Origin: Clostridiaceae bacterium 14S0207
Lineage (GTDB): Bacteria; Bacillota; Clostridia; Clostridiales; Clostridiaceae
DNA length: 64,000 bases
Assembly (NCBI GenBank): GCA_003288255.1
Contig: CP026600.1
Coordinates: 2,885,481-2,949,480, forward strand
Direction of reading: 5' to 3'
Position 1 is the first letter of the stretch. Each line of letters opens with the position of its first letter. Below the pieces are notes generated by a model, which had not been told where the DNA came from, ran no database searches, and was given only the letters and a program-made list of their open reading frames with translations. A program made the position numbers and the translations under genes. Below, one piece after another: positions 9,847-19,269 of the stretch.

Positions 9847-9860
9847 TAAAAAAGCTTCAA
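9847..9860 (+). terminator. left half of the pgmB terminator, split by an IS
   Basis: The A-run plus GCTTCAA at 9847-9860 is the 5' arm of a terminator whose 3' arm, TTGAAGCTTTTTT, lies at 11344-11356 beyond the IS. Joined, they read A6-GCTTC-AATT-GAAGC-T6, a classic bidirectional terminator between pgmB (plus) and the PHP gene (minus). Confidence 0.7.
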
Positions 9861-9875
9861 TTTAAAATAAAATGT

Positions 9876-9925
9876 ATCCTATGAAGTAGACAATTTAAAA
9901 AAAGTCTATTTCATAGGATTTTTTT
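9876..9925 (+). terminator. hairpin plus T-run at the left end of the IS
   Basis: ATCCTATGAAGTAGAC at 9876-9891 pairs (one wobble) with GTCTATTTCATAGGAT at 9904-9919, followed by T residues to 9925. It lies inside the IS before the transposase and would block read-through transcription from pgmB into the transposase, a known way IS elements limit activity. It also replaces the split host terminator for pgmB. Confidence 0.75.
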
Positions 9926-9970
9926 ATGTATAATAGAATAAAAGAATTTTTTAAACGTGAGGTTATGAAA

Positions 9971-10390
9971 ATGAGTAAAAAATTATTTACTAAAGACGAA
10001 GTTAAAATCTTATCTGAAAATAAGTATGTTAAAAAAGTAAGTTCAAAAGGAATTACTTATACTGATGAGTTTAAAAAAATTTTTATAACAGAAAATGAAT
10101 TGGGTAAATTTCCGAGACAAATATTCGAAGAATGTGGATTTGATATAGAAATTTTAGGTATGCAAAGAGTAGGATCAGCGGGCAAAAGATGGAGAAGTTC
10201 TTATAAAAACGGCGGAGCCATTGCGCTTCAAGATACTAGAAGACTTAATACTGGCAGACCAGGTGAAAAAGAATTATCTTTAGCAGAAAAATATGCTCGT
10301 CTCGAGGCTAAAGTTGAGTTGCTTCAAGCTGAAAATGAATTATTAAAAAAGTTAGATATGTTAGAAAGGAAGGTGTTAAAGAAAAAATAA
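9971..10390 (+). CDS. IS3-family transposase OrfA (helix-turn-helix protein)
   Basis: OrfA is the DNA-binding part of the IS3 transposase. From the ATG at 9971 it has 139 residues; a GTGAGG site lies 8 bases before that ATG, so I prefer it to the upstream ATG at 9926. The N-terminal part resembles HTH domains of the IS150 type, and the C-terminus (SLAEKYARLEAKVELLQAEN and following) is a heptad leucine zipper for multimerisation. The frame ends with AAG AAA AAA TAA, where a -1 shift enters the OrfB frame. Confidence 0.85.
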   Translation: MSKKLFTKDEVKILSENKYVKKVSSKGITYTDEFKKIFITENELGKFPRQIFEECGFDIEILGMQRVGSAGKRWRSSYKNGGAIALQDTRRLNTGRPGEKELSLAEKYARLEAKVELLQAENELLKKLDMLERKVLKKK

Positions 10391-11301
10391 AATTATTATC
10401 TAGAGAAAAATTTATTGTTATTAAACAAGTAATTGAAAAATATAAACTTAAAAATTTAGTAACTTATTTGTGTAAAGTTGTAGGAGTATCTAGATCTGGG
10501 TATTATAAGTTTTTTTCTAAAAACGCTAAAAATACAAGAATTCAAAGAGAAAGTCTAGATGAAATTTCTAAGGAAAACATTTTGAACGCATTTAATTTTA
10601 AAAATCATAAAAAAGGTGCTAGACAAATTAAAATGGTTTTACAAAATCAATTTGATATAATTTATAATCTAAAACGCATTAGAAGAATAATGAAAAAATA
10701 TAATATTATTTGTCCAATTCGGAAAGCCAATCCTTATCGAAGAATGATGAATGCTACAAAAGCGCATACTGTTGTGCCCAATTTGCTAAATAGAAAATTT
10801 AAGCAAAAAACTCCTGGAAAAGTTCTTTTAACAGATATTACATATCTAACCTATAAAAATAACCAAAGGGCTTATCTATCAACTATTAAGGATTCATTTA
10901 TCAATGAGATATTAGCGTACAATGTCTCCGACAACCTTAAACTTGATATAGTTATAGATACTCTAAAAAAACTTAAATTAAATTCTAATATTAAACTTCA
11001 TGACGAAGCTTATATTCATTCAGATCAAGGCGTACATTATACAAGTTCTAAAGTTCAAAAAGTGATCCGCGAACTTGGATTAGGACAATCAATGTCTAGA
11101 CGTGGTAACTGCTGGGATAATGCTCCGCAGGAATCATTCTTTGGGCATTTTAAAGACGAAGTAGATTTAAAAAAATATGAAAATCTAAATCAATTAAAAA
11201 TAGAAATAGATAACTACATGAACTATTACAATAACTACAGATATCAATGGAACTTAAATAAGATGACTCCTGTTCAATACAGAAATCATCTTATCATATA
11301 G
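10381..11301 (+). CDS. IS3-family transposase OrfB (DDE catalytic domain), expressed by -1 frameshift
   Basis: OrfB carries the rve/DDE integrase core: first Asp in LLTDITYL, second Asp in IHSDQG, and Glu in NAPQESFFGHFK, with D-35-E spacing. A TTG at 10468 opens the longest frame by itself, but the reading frame is open further upstream and encodes a normal OrfB N-terminus (EKFIVIKQVIEKYKLKN). It is therefore most likely made as an OrfAB fusion by -1 slippage in the A6 tract at 10382-10387, with AGGAAGGTG about 8-15 bases upstream acting as the internal SD-like stimulator. The product cuts and joins the IS ends. Confidence 0.85.
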   Translation, partial: EKIKLLSREKFIVIKQVIEKYKLKNLVTYLCKVVGVSRSGYYKFFSKNAKNTRIQRESLDEISKENILNAFNFKNHKKGARQIKMVLQNQFDIIYNLKRIRRIMKKYNIICPIRKANPYRRMMNATKAHTVVPNLLNRKFKQKTPGKVLLTDITYLTYKNNQRAYLSTIKDSFINEILAYNVSDNLKLDIVIDTLKKLKLNSNIKLHDEAYIHSDQGVHYTSSKVQKVIRELGLGQSMSRRGNCWDNAPQESFFGHFKDEVDLKKYENLNQLKIEIDNYMNYYNNYRYQWNLNKMTPVQYRNHLII

Positions 11302-11343
11302 TCTTTTTTTAAAACGTCCTTGACAAAGGGTCATTTTAAAACA

Positions 11344-11356
11344 TTGAAGCTTTTTT
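11344..11356. terminator. right half of the split terminator
   Basis: TTGAAGCTTTTTT matches, as reverse complement, the arm at 9848-9860. With the IS in place neither half can fold with its partner except over about 1.5 kb, so the minus-strand PHP gene ending at 11359 has also lost its original terminator. Confidence 0.65.
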
Positions 11357-11358
11357 AT

Positions 11359-12690
11359 TTAGTAAAATACGGGTGAACTAAAAGCTAATCTATTATGTTC
11401 TAAAATTACTTTTAACAAAATCCACCCTTTTTCCTTTTTTAATTTATATTTTATATTACTTTTATATGATTTTTTATTTACAGGATCTCTAAAAATACAT
11501 TCTCTATTATTAGTTATAATTTGAACTTCCTTAATCTTATTTTTCTTATCTTCTAAAAATATCTCCATATTTATGGTATCATCCTTTTTTATATTTAGAA
11601 TACTTCCCATTGGATAATCATTTATAGAAAACTTTAAGCATAAAGAAGGACTTTCTGTAGAATATGTTCTTCTATTTTTTAGTGCATTAATAAGATGATC
11701 TTCCTTTAACTTACTCATCAAAACTCCTGTTAAATTATCATCTTTTCCCCAATTTTCCTTATGATTATCCTGTGAATTTAAAACACCTAAAATCCATCCT
11801 TTATCTAAAAGTGAATACACGGTCTCTTCATATCTATTATATTTACCACTTAAACTTCCATTGCAAATCTCTATAAGACATACATATTTATCTAAATCCT
11901 TATAGGGTTTTACTTCCCGTATTGATTTATTGGGATGGTTTAGACTTCCTACTATATTTTCATCCTTTACATAATCATAAAACTTATCTATATCTTTTAA
12001 ATTTATATTTTTATATTTAGGCAAATTAAGTATATTTACATGCCCATAAAACTTTGTACTAAGTTCACAGCCACACATTGGTAAGAATCTTTTATTCTTT
12101 TTTAAAAATAGCTTTTTTTCATATTGTATTGAATTAAATACATCTAGTTCCTTTATCTTTTTAAGATGCGAAAATTTTGTTCCAACCTTACCACTTGCTC
12201 GATTTTTTAAAGCTCTATAATGTTCTGTTATTATTAAAAAACTTACCCCTTCTTTTTTAGCCATTTCATAAGCATCACTTGGTATTCCCTTCCCTCCAGA
12301 ATAGGCTGTATGACTATGAGGTACTCCTAAATAACACTTATAATTTTCATGTTCTATTATATTAAATTGCCAATCTATACTTTGTTCCTTATTTCCCATC
12401 AAATATTTAACCGAAACTCTATACACTCCTCTCTTTAAATCCTTTCTAGGTTTATATTCTATGCCATTACTTGTTATTATTCCCGACATTACTTTACCAT
12501 TTATACTCATTCTAAAAGAACTATAATTAACATAATCCTCTTTGTTATTCTTTAACCTAAAAATTACATCTGGTTTTCGAAAAAATAAGGAGGATCTATC
12601 TTTAGGTTCTAAAATATAGTTCTGTTCATTAGCTATAGAAAAACTTTTTTTCTTCTTATTTTTCAAATAAATCAGCTCCCTAAAGAACAT
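11359..12690 (-). CDS. PHP-domain metal-dependent phosphoesterase-like protein
   Basis: This is a 443-residue protein. Residues 1-110 look like a beta-sandwich, followed by a PHP (polymerase and histidinol phosphatase) domain that begins with GVPHSHTAYSGG near 125; further PHP-type metal-ligand motifs are ITEHY, LNHPNKS and SQDNHKE. The C-terminal 100 residues (after STESPSL) form another beta-rich domain. It resembles the CehA/McbA-like PHP group, whose substrates are mostly unknown. AAGGAG precedes the ATG at 12690. It lies 54 bp downstream of the giant signalling gene and may be co-transcribed with it. Confidence 0.75.
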   Translation of the reverse strand: MFFRELIYLKNKKKKSFSIANEQNYILEPKDRSSLFFRKPDVIFRLKNNKEDYVNYSSFRMSINGKVMSGIITSNGIEYKPRKDLKRGVYRVSVKYLMGNKEQSIDWQFNIIEHENYKCYLGVPHSHTAYSGGKGIPSDAYEMAKKEGVSFLIITEHYRALKNRASGKVGTKFSHLKKIKELDVFNSIQYEKKLFLKKNKRFLPMCGCELSTKFYGHVNILNLPKYKNINLKDIDKFYDYVKDENIVGSLNHPNKSIREVKPYKDLDKYVCLIEICNGSLSGKYNRYEETVYSLLDKGWILGVLNSQDNHKENWGKDDNLTGVLMSKLKEDHLINALKNRRTYSTESPSLCLKFSINDYPMGSILNIKKDDTINMEIFLEDKKNKIKEVQIITNNRECIFRDPVNKKSYKSNIKYKLKKEKGWILLKVILEHNRLAFSSPVFY

Positions 12691-12744
12691 TAAGATCTCT
12701 CCTTATATATTATTTTTTTATTTATATTTTGTGTTATATTTCAA

Positions 12745-15700
12745 CTATACTATTTGTACAGCATCCATTATTATTGGCGTTATAACACTACTTAATAACT
12801 CAATCATATTAAAATCTGAACAATCAAATTCTTTTTTACTTATAGGGACACTTAAATAAATTATTCCTATAACATTTTCAGCATATATTATAGGAATAAC
12901 AATTAGAGAATTCCAACTAGGTATATTTGTATTTTCATTATATTGTTCAATGAAATCCCAATCTATTAAGAAAGTTCCCTTCCTGTTCTCTATAACTTTA
13001 ATAACAATGCTTTCATTAAACACAAATTCACTAATAGTTTGTGGCATTGTAGCACTTAGTCCATACTCTTCTATAATTTGTTTATTCTTTATTATAAATA
13101 AATATCCCTTATCACTTTTCGTAAGATCAATCATTTTTTCTAATATGTTGTTAATTTTAAATTTAATGTCTATATCTTTCTTTACTAATTCTAATAACTC
13201 CAACATATTAAATATAGGATTATCATCTTGGAAGAAACTTTTAGATATAAACCTAGATAATGAATTTGTACATTTTACTGTATTATTAAAACTATCATCC
13301 CAAGTTACAACACAATTTCTTCCTCTTTCCTTTGCCAAATATAATGCCTTATCTGCCTTATCTATTAATTCACATACATTAATACTATGTTCTGGATATG
13401 AAGCTACTCCCATACTTACTGTTATTTTTCCTTTTTCTTCAACTAATATGCTATTCTCTATACATTTCCTTAACTTTTCTCCAACCTCATACGCTGAATT
13501 TTTATCTACACCTGGTAAAACTACTAATAATTCTTCTCCCCCATATCTCCCCAAAATATCATCTTTGCGAAGACTATTTTTTATAATGTTACCACATTGA
13601 GCCAAAACCTTGTCTCCTACTTGGTGACCATAAAAATCATTTATGTGCTTAAAATGATCAAAATCTATCATCAACACAGAAAACTTATAGTTATAGATTG
13701 AAGAATTCTCCACTATATCTTGTAAACTCATATCTAAATATTTTCTTGTTAATGCTCCTGTAAGTCGATCATAAAAAGCTCCTTTTTTCAAATTTATTTT
13801 ATCTAAAATAATATAAAGTAAGTTATTTATTTTAGTCCATTTTCTAGTTTCCTTTGGTAAGAATGACTTTAATATACAATCAATCTCTATAAATACATAA
13901 CCTAATAGGGAACTTATATTTGAACTATTTTTTCTTCTATCATACTTTAGATTCTTTTCTTTATATTTTTCTGGAGATATTATTGGCATACATATTCTAA
14001 CCAAATCTTTCTTTATATCAAATTCTATACTCTTTCTACTTCTACATTTATTTAATAACTCTTCACTTAATTCATCTAAAGTCATATCCGAGCTATTACT
14101 TGTAATAACTTTAAACCCACTTCCATTATTACAGACGATCATACTTCTTGTAGCCAAAGTTATATATGCTATAAATTTATTTATGATGTTTAAATTTTCA
14201 TAATCATCATCCTGAATATATTGAAATATATCATTTAAATTCTTGATTTTTAAATCAGGATAAAAATTATAAATATCCCTAGCTGCCATTATAAATTTAT
14301 AATCTTTTAATTCAGGTTTATACTGCTCCCCTTCCATTTGCAATAACTCATATAAATTTTTTCTTATGTTTGTTTTACCTTCTATTTTTATTGTTAATCT
14401 AATAAAATTATCATAACTTTCCTGTAAATTATTTGCAAAAACATATGAATTCATATATTTTTTAGGTATATCCGATAATAATTTTCTTACGTTTTTATAC
14501 GCTAAGAAATAACAAACAACAGCCTTTTCATATTCGCTTTTTTCATTATAAATATTGGCAAGTTCTATAGCTACTTTATAAAACAATTGTTTAAAATTAT
14601 TTTTTTTACACATCATAAGTACATTTTTTAGTATATACTCTCTCTCATCTAAGTCATCATATAAAAAGCTACTTAAAAAATTCATTTTTATGTTTACTAA
14701 TGTAGGAACCTTATTATAAAAAAGTATTTCTTTATTTTCTCTGATAAAGTTTTTCATTACCCCATATTGTTTATTATTTATTAATAAGACACATATGAAA
14801 ATAACAATATCAATCTTATTATTTACTATAATATTTTTATTTAAAATATCGCAAACATTTCTAATACATTTTTCCGTATTTTTATTATTAATTATTCCTA
14901 TACACTGCTCATATACCTGAGAATATAACTTTAATATAGATTTATCTTCATTTACTATTTGTCTAAATATATCTATAAATTCTATAGCTTGTTCAAATTG
15001 TCCGAATAATAAATTAAACTCTATTATTGCAAGATATTCTTCAACCCTATTTCTTGATTTACCTAAACTCATTTCCTTTGTTGTATATAAACTTATTTCC
15101 CTAAAACTATTATATGCTTCTCTATAGTCCCCATTTCTTATACTAACCCTACAACAGATAATATTACAATAAACATATTCATATGTTTGTTTATCCTTGA
15201 TTAGATTTAGTGCATCTTTTATATTTTTTAATGCATGTCCATATTGATGAGTAAGTAAATATAGTGATCCTAAGTTACTTTTAGTTCTAATTTCGGATAC
15301 AATTGAACTACTATTTAAAACTACATATTCAGCCATTCTTATACATTGTATTGCTTTTGTATAATCTTGCAGAAAATCACCATATATTACTCCTAAATTC
15401 GTATATGCTTTATGTAAAGCTCTGTAATTTCTACCTAACCTACTATAATTTATGCTTATCTTTAAACTGTATATTGCCTCCTCTACCATTGATAATTCCA
15501 TATACGTATATCCACGTAAATTATAAATTTCTCCCTTTAAGTCATTAAAATTATCTTCACTTAATTCTAATGCCTTATTACATACTTCCAAACTTGTTTT
15601 ATATTCATTTTTAAAAGAATAATAAAGACCCTTTTGATATAAAAATTGAACATTTCTTCTAGTATCTTTACAACTTTTCATATACTCTTCTAAAGAAGAT

Positions 15701-18093
15701 ATAATAGACTTCATACTACTACAATTTTCATTAATAACATATATCTTCATTAAATTGGTTAATATCATTATATTATAATTATTATCTTTTGTTTTTCTTG
15801 AAATATTAAATGCATTTTTTAAACATCTCTCAGCCTTAGAAAATTCACCTTTCTCAATATATATTTTTCCCATATTATAATATATTTCTGCTTTTCTACC
15901 ATCAACCTCATCCCTCTTATACAAACCAACACTTTTTTTCAAATATACTAATGCCTCATTGTTTCTTTTTTTATTGATTAATATTAAACTCTTTTCCATA
16001 TAATACTGAGTAAGTTTTGCTCTATCTTTTAGTTGTTCTAACTGAAAAATTAATTCATCTAATACACTAACATCATCCTTGTAAAATAGCTTTTCTAAAG
16101 CTTTAACTATAACTTTATGACTGATTTCTCTACGTTTAAAAGATAAACTATAATAAAAAATATCTTTTAAAAACCTATTATAAAAATTAAATAAAATATC
16201 CTTGTTAGTTTCTATAACATGTATTATTCCTTTTTCTTTTAATCGCTCTATTATATTTTCAAATTCAGGTTTATTAAAATTTAAAATATACATTAAATTT
16301 GAATAAGATATAGGTTTATAAAAGAGACTTATTTTACTTAATATATCCTTCTCTTCGTTACTAAGAGTATTTATTTTGCTAATTATGATTTTTTTTACAT
16401 CTAAAGGTATAACAAGTTCCGAATCCTTATAATTAAACTCCCAGTCTCCATTTTTACTTATAACTATTTTTTTCTTTATATATAATTCCTTTATGATTTC
16501 CTCAGCTATAAGTGGATTTCCTTTAGCAATAGAATTTATACTTTTCACTTTTGCTATATTCCCATTAACTATAAAAAGCTTGTTATATATAATACTTTCT
16601 ATGTCTGTATCTGATAATTCTCTTATTTTTACATAATTCACCTTAAAATATTTATCACAAGAAATAGATTTTAAAACCTGAGCATGTAATTTATCATCAT
16701 CTGTAGATGCCAAAACAAAAAATATTCTATCACTAGATGAAGATATATACTTTATTGCATATCTGGTAAATTCATTAGTTTTATGAAAATCGTCTAATAT
16801 GATCATTACCTTCTTAAATTTATAGGCTTCATTAATAAAAGCTCCTATTCTATTAACTATCCTAAACTTCTCTTTTTCCTGCAAAAGTATTTCCTTATCC
16901 AAACAATTATCTGTTATATAAAAAAGCTTCTCTAACTCTTTTCTATACTTTTTTATGATCTCTAAATCACATTGTTTTAATATTTGCTTTATAATAAAAG
17001 AAAGATATGCATCTTTTCCATTATTACAGGCTGACTTAAACTCTAAATTATCATATACAATTTCTCCATTTATTATTAATTTTCTTTTTATACCATTTAA
17101 TAATTTAGTTTTTCCTATTCCTTTTTCTCCATGAATTAAACATATATTTTTATCAGCTTTCCCTTTTTTAAATTGCTGAAAAAATTCTTTCACATACTTG
17201 ATTTCTCTTTCTCTCCCAACTAACTTACATATTGAATTTAGTTTTTCGAGTTCTTCTTTTCTAAACTTAGAAAAATTTAAATTTAAACTATTATTTATAT
17301 CAACTATTATTTCACTTACATTATTGTATATTGGTCTATTTACGCCAATCATTTTCATACATATGTGACATAATTTGGTGAAAAAATACGTGTTTGTATC
17401 CTTGTAACCCTTATACGGTTTGCAATTGATTATAACCTGTTTTAATATATTAACATTAAATTCTCTAATTATAAGACTATATAATAATATGCCTAAAGCA
17501 TGTATATCTTTTTGAAACATATTATTCCTTTTTTCATTACACTTATCAAACAATTCAACCTCAACTTTGTAATCCATTTCCTCCTTATTTAATTTACTTG
17601 TAATAATATCTCTTAAGATTAGTTTAGGTCTTTTATTTATAATACATAAGCTAATATTTTTAAAACATATTCCATTATGAGCAATCCCTTTAATATGAAG
17701 ATAATTAACAGACTGGAGTAATTCAATAAATAGATATAAAACTTCATTATCAGAATAAGTTTTTAATTTATCAAAATTTTGTTCCTCATAATTTTCACAT
17801 ATATAAAATAAATCTGGAGTGTTTAAACATTTATCATTTACTTCGATTATATTGTTATAATGATATATTTTTACTATATTTTCAGTTTCTACCATAAGTA
17901 GGGTAAAAATTTTTTCTTTATAAAAACTTTTAAGCTGTTTTGTTATATTTTTTTCCTTTATTATAGTTAATCTTTGAACTTTATTATTATTTAAAATATC
18001 CTCTATTAGAACACTAGAATAATAATGTTTCTCTTGTATTTGTTTTAATATTTTGAATCTTTTATTTATTATCTGCTCATTTATATCAACCAT
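12745..18093 (-). CDS. giant signalling protein: kinase-like, AAA ATPase, TPR, GGDEF and GAF domains
   Basis: This 1782-residue protein has, in order: a Ser/Thr-kinase-like fold (about 1-285) with the catalytic HRD replaced by HNG and no DFG, so probably a pseudokinase; an AAA_16-type ATPase with Walker A GEKGIGKT near 320 and Walker B IILDDF near 431; TPR-like helical repeats from about 710 to 1200; a GGDEF domain starting DRLTGALTRK near 1443 with active-site GGEEL near 1519 and an RKDD inhibitory site five residues earlier; and a GAF domain from about 1620. Both GGDEF motifs needed for cyclic-di-GMP synthesis and product inhibition are intact. ATAGGAG fixes the ATG at 18093. It is probably cytosolic. 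The signal sensed is unknown. Confidence 0.85.
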   Translation of the reverse strand: MVDINEQIINKRFKILKQIQEKHYYSSVLIEDILNNNKVQRLTIIKEKNITKQLKSFYKEKIFTLLMVETENIVKIYHYNNIIEVNDKCLNTPDLFYICENYEEQNFDKLKTYSDNEVLYLFIELLQSVNYLHIKGIAHNGICFKNISLCIINKRPKLILRDIITSKLNKEEMDYKVEVELFDKCNEKRNNMFQKDIHALGILLYSLIIREFNVNILKQVIINCKPYKGYKDTNTYFFTKLCHICMKMIGVNRPIYNNVSEIIVDINNSLNLNFSKFRKEELEKLNSICKLVGREREIKYVKEFFQQFKKGKADKNICLIHGEKGIGKTKLLNGIKRKLIINGEIVYDNLEFKSACNNGKDAYLSFIIKQILKQCDLEIIKKYRKELEKLFYITDNCLDKEILLQEKEKFRIVNRIGAFINEAYKFKKVMIILDDFHKTNEFTRYAIKYISSSSDRIFFVLASTDDDKLHAQVLKSISCDKYFKVNYVKIRELSDTDIESIIYNKLFIVNGNIAKVKSINSIAKGNPLIAEEIIKELYIKKKIVISKNGDWEFNYKDSELVIPLDVKKIIISKINTLSNEEKDILSKISLFYKPISYSNLMYILNFNKPEFENIIERLKEKGIIHVIETNKDILFNFYNRFLKDIFYYSLSFKRREISHKVIVKALEKLFYKDDVSVLDELIFQLEQLKDRAKLTQYYMEKSLILINKKRNNEALVYLKKSVGLYKRDEVDGRKAEIYYNMGKIYIEKGEFSKAERCLKNAFNISRKTKDNNYNIMILTNLMKIYVINENCSSMKSIISSLEEYMKSCKDTRRNVQFLYQKGLYYSFKNEYKTSLEVCNKALELSEDNFNDLKGEIYNLRGYTYMELSMVEEAIYSLKISINYSRLGRNYRALHKAYTNLGVIYGDFLQDYTKAIQCIRMAEYVVLNSSSIVSEIRTKSNLGSLYLLTHQYGHALKNIKDALNLIKDKQTYEYVYCNIICCRVSIRNGDYREAYNSFREISLYTTKEMSLGKSRNRVEEYLAIIEFNLLFGQFEQAIEFIDIFRQIVNEDKSILKLYSQVYEQCIGIINNKNTEKCIRNVCDILNKNIIVNNKIDIVIFICVLLINNKQYGVMKNFIRENKEILFYNKVPTLVNIKMNFLSSFLYDDLDEREYILKNVLMMCKKNNFKQLFYKVAIELANIYNEKSEYEKAVVCYFLAYKNVRKLLSDIPKKYMNSYVFANNLQESYDNFIRLTIKIEGKTNIRKNLYELLQMEGEQYKPELKDYKFIMAARDIYNFYPDLKIKNLNDIFQYIQDDDYENLNIINKFIAYITLATRSMIVCNNGSGFKVITSNSSDMTLDELSEELLNKCRSRKSIEFDIKKDLVRICMPIISPEKYKEKNLKYDRRKNSSNISSLLGYVFIEIDCILKSFLPKETRKWTKINNLLYIILDKINLKKGAFYDRLTGALTRKYLDMSLQDIVENSSIYNYKFSVLMIDFDHFKHINDFYGHQVGDKVLAQCGNIIKNSLRKDDILGRYGGEELLVVLPGVDKNSAYEVGEKLRKCIENSILVEEKGKITVSMGVASYPEHSINVCELIDKADKALYLAKERGRNCVVTWDDSFNNTVKCTNSLSRFISKSFFQDDNPIFNMLELLELVKKDIDIKFKINNILEKMIDLTKSDKGYLFIIKNKQIIEEYGLSATMPQTISEFVFNESIVIKVIENRKGTFLIDWDFIEQYNENTNIPSWNSLIVIPIIYAENVIGIIYLSVPISKKEFDCSDFNMIELLSSVITPIIMDAVQIV

Positions 18094-18144
18094 AATATTC
18101 TCTCCTATTTTAATCATAATAGGTAAACTAAAACTTTAATATAT

Positions 18145-18173
18145 AAAAGGCACAGTCCTTTACCGTGCCTTTT
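18145..18173 (-). terminator. map terminator
   Basis: AAAAGGCAC at 18145-18153 pairs with GTGCCTTTT at 18165-18173. Read on the minus strand the hairpin is followed by a T-rich run and lies just after the map stop at 18179. Confidence 0.8.
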
Positions 18174-18178
18174 ATAAT

Positions 18179-19045
18179 CTAAGTTAATATTTCATATCCT
18201 GTTTCTGTAACCACTATTGTATGTTCCCATTGAGCTGATAATGAACCATCTATTGTAACAGCAGTCCAATCATCTTCTAAAACTCTTGTTTCAGCTCTAC
18301 CTAAATTAAGCATAGGCTCAATTGTAAATACCATACCAGGTAATAATATCATTCCTTCACCTGATCTACCTACATGTGATACAAATGGTTCTTCATGAAA
18401 TTTAACTCCAACACCATGTCCACCGTACTCATAAACAACTGAATATCCTTTTTCCGCGGCAAAATTTTGGATGGCTTCTCCTATATGTCCTACTGTATTA
18501 AAAGGTTTTACCTGTTCAATCCCTTTATTTAAAGCCTCTAATGTATCATTTACTAAATTTTTAGCTTCATCTGTAGCCTCTCCAACTATATACATCCTAC
18601 TAGCATCAGCATAATAACCATCTAATATAGTTGTAACATCTACATTAACAATATCTCCATCTTTTAAAATAGTGTTTTCATCGGGTATTCCATGACATAC
18701 AACATCATTTATAGAAATACATACACTCTTAGGATATCCACAATAACCTAATGGTGCCGGTACTGCTCCATGTCCTATAGTATACTCATGTACGAAAGTA
18801 TTCAGTTCCTCCGTACTAACCCCTGGTTTTATTTTATCTCCTACTAAATCTAAGATATCATGTGTTATAACTCCACTTTTTCTTATGCCTTCAATTTGTT
18901 CTTTCGTTTTTATTATATCTTTTGGGATTTTGCATCCTAATTCTCTGCTTAACTTTTTAAGCATTTCATCTTGTTCCATGTGGCATTTTTTATATTTTAA
19001 TCCACTTCCACACCAGCAAAAATCATTTCGTTTTATATTTTTCAT
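18179..19045 (-). CDS. map: methionine aminopeptidase with N-terminal SEC-C zinc motif
   Basis: The enzyme removes the N-terminal methionine from nascent proteins. It has 288 residues: an N-terminal SEC-C zinc motif with Cys10, Cys12, Cys21 and His22 (CWCGSG...KKCH), which in SecA-like proteins contacts ribosomes, then a pita-bread catalytic domain. Metal ligands are recognisable in DVTTILDGYYADAS, GGHGVG, TIEPML and WEHT. The SEC-C type occurs in clostridia. No SD lies next to the ATG at 19045; the nearest strong SD, GGAGGTGA, is 34 bases upstream with a hairpin between (see the leader entry). An in-frame TAG rules out a start nearer that SD. Confidence 0.93.
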   Translation of the reverse strand: MKNIKRNDFCWCGSGLKYKKCHMEQDEMLKKLSRELGCKIPKDIIKTKEQIEGIRKSGVITHDILDLVGDKIKPGVSTEELNTFVHEYTIGHGAVPAPLGYCGYPKSVCISINDVVCHGIPDENTILKDGDIVNVDVTTILDGYYADASRMYIVGEATDEAKNLVNDTLEALNKGIEQVKPFNTVGHIGEAIQNFAAEKGYSVVYEYGGHGVGVKFHEEPFVSHVGRSGEGMILLPGMVFTIEPMLNLGRAETRVLEDDWTAVTIDGSLSAQWEHTIVVTETGYEILT

Positions 19046-19087
19046 ATTAAATAGTTTAGAATCTTTCCTAAACTAAATGTCACCTCC
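19046..19087 (-). promoter_or_regulatory. map leader: SD separated from ATG by a hairpin
   Basis: On the minus strand GGAGGTGA (19087-19080) is followed by CATT, then an 8-bp stem TAGTTTAG/CTAAACTA with an 8-base loop (19075-19052), then TTTAAT and the ATG. The linear distance is 34 bases, but with the hairpin folded only 10 unpaired bases separate SD and start. No other SD serves this ATG. Confidence 0.55.
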
Positions 19088-19269
19088 AATTTATACAAAT
19101 TTTTACCATAAACAAGTTAGTTATTTTTATTATATTCTATTAAAATTTCAACTTATCATTAATCGGTCATATGCTTATTACTATTATAAACCATTTAATA
19201 ACATTTAAACAACATTAAATATAAAATACCATATTACCTCTAAATTCTTATCTTAATTTATATTTTTAT

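Larger units (their letters stand above)
9863..11342 (+). mobile_element. complete IS3-family insertion sequence, about 1480 bp
   Basis: Two overlapping transposase frames are flanked by imperfect inverted ends: TAAAATAAAATG on the left and, reading inward, GTTTTAAAATG on the right, with further similarity up to AAAAAAAG about 35 bp in. ATT at 9860-9862 and ATT at 11343-11345 look like a 3-bp target duplication, which fits the IS3 family. Boundaries are good to about 3 bases. Both ORFs seem intact, so the element may be active. It interrupts the loop of the pgmB terminator. Confidence 0.85.
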
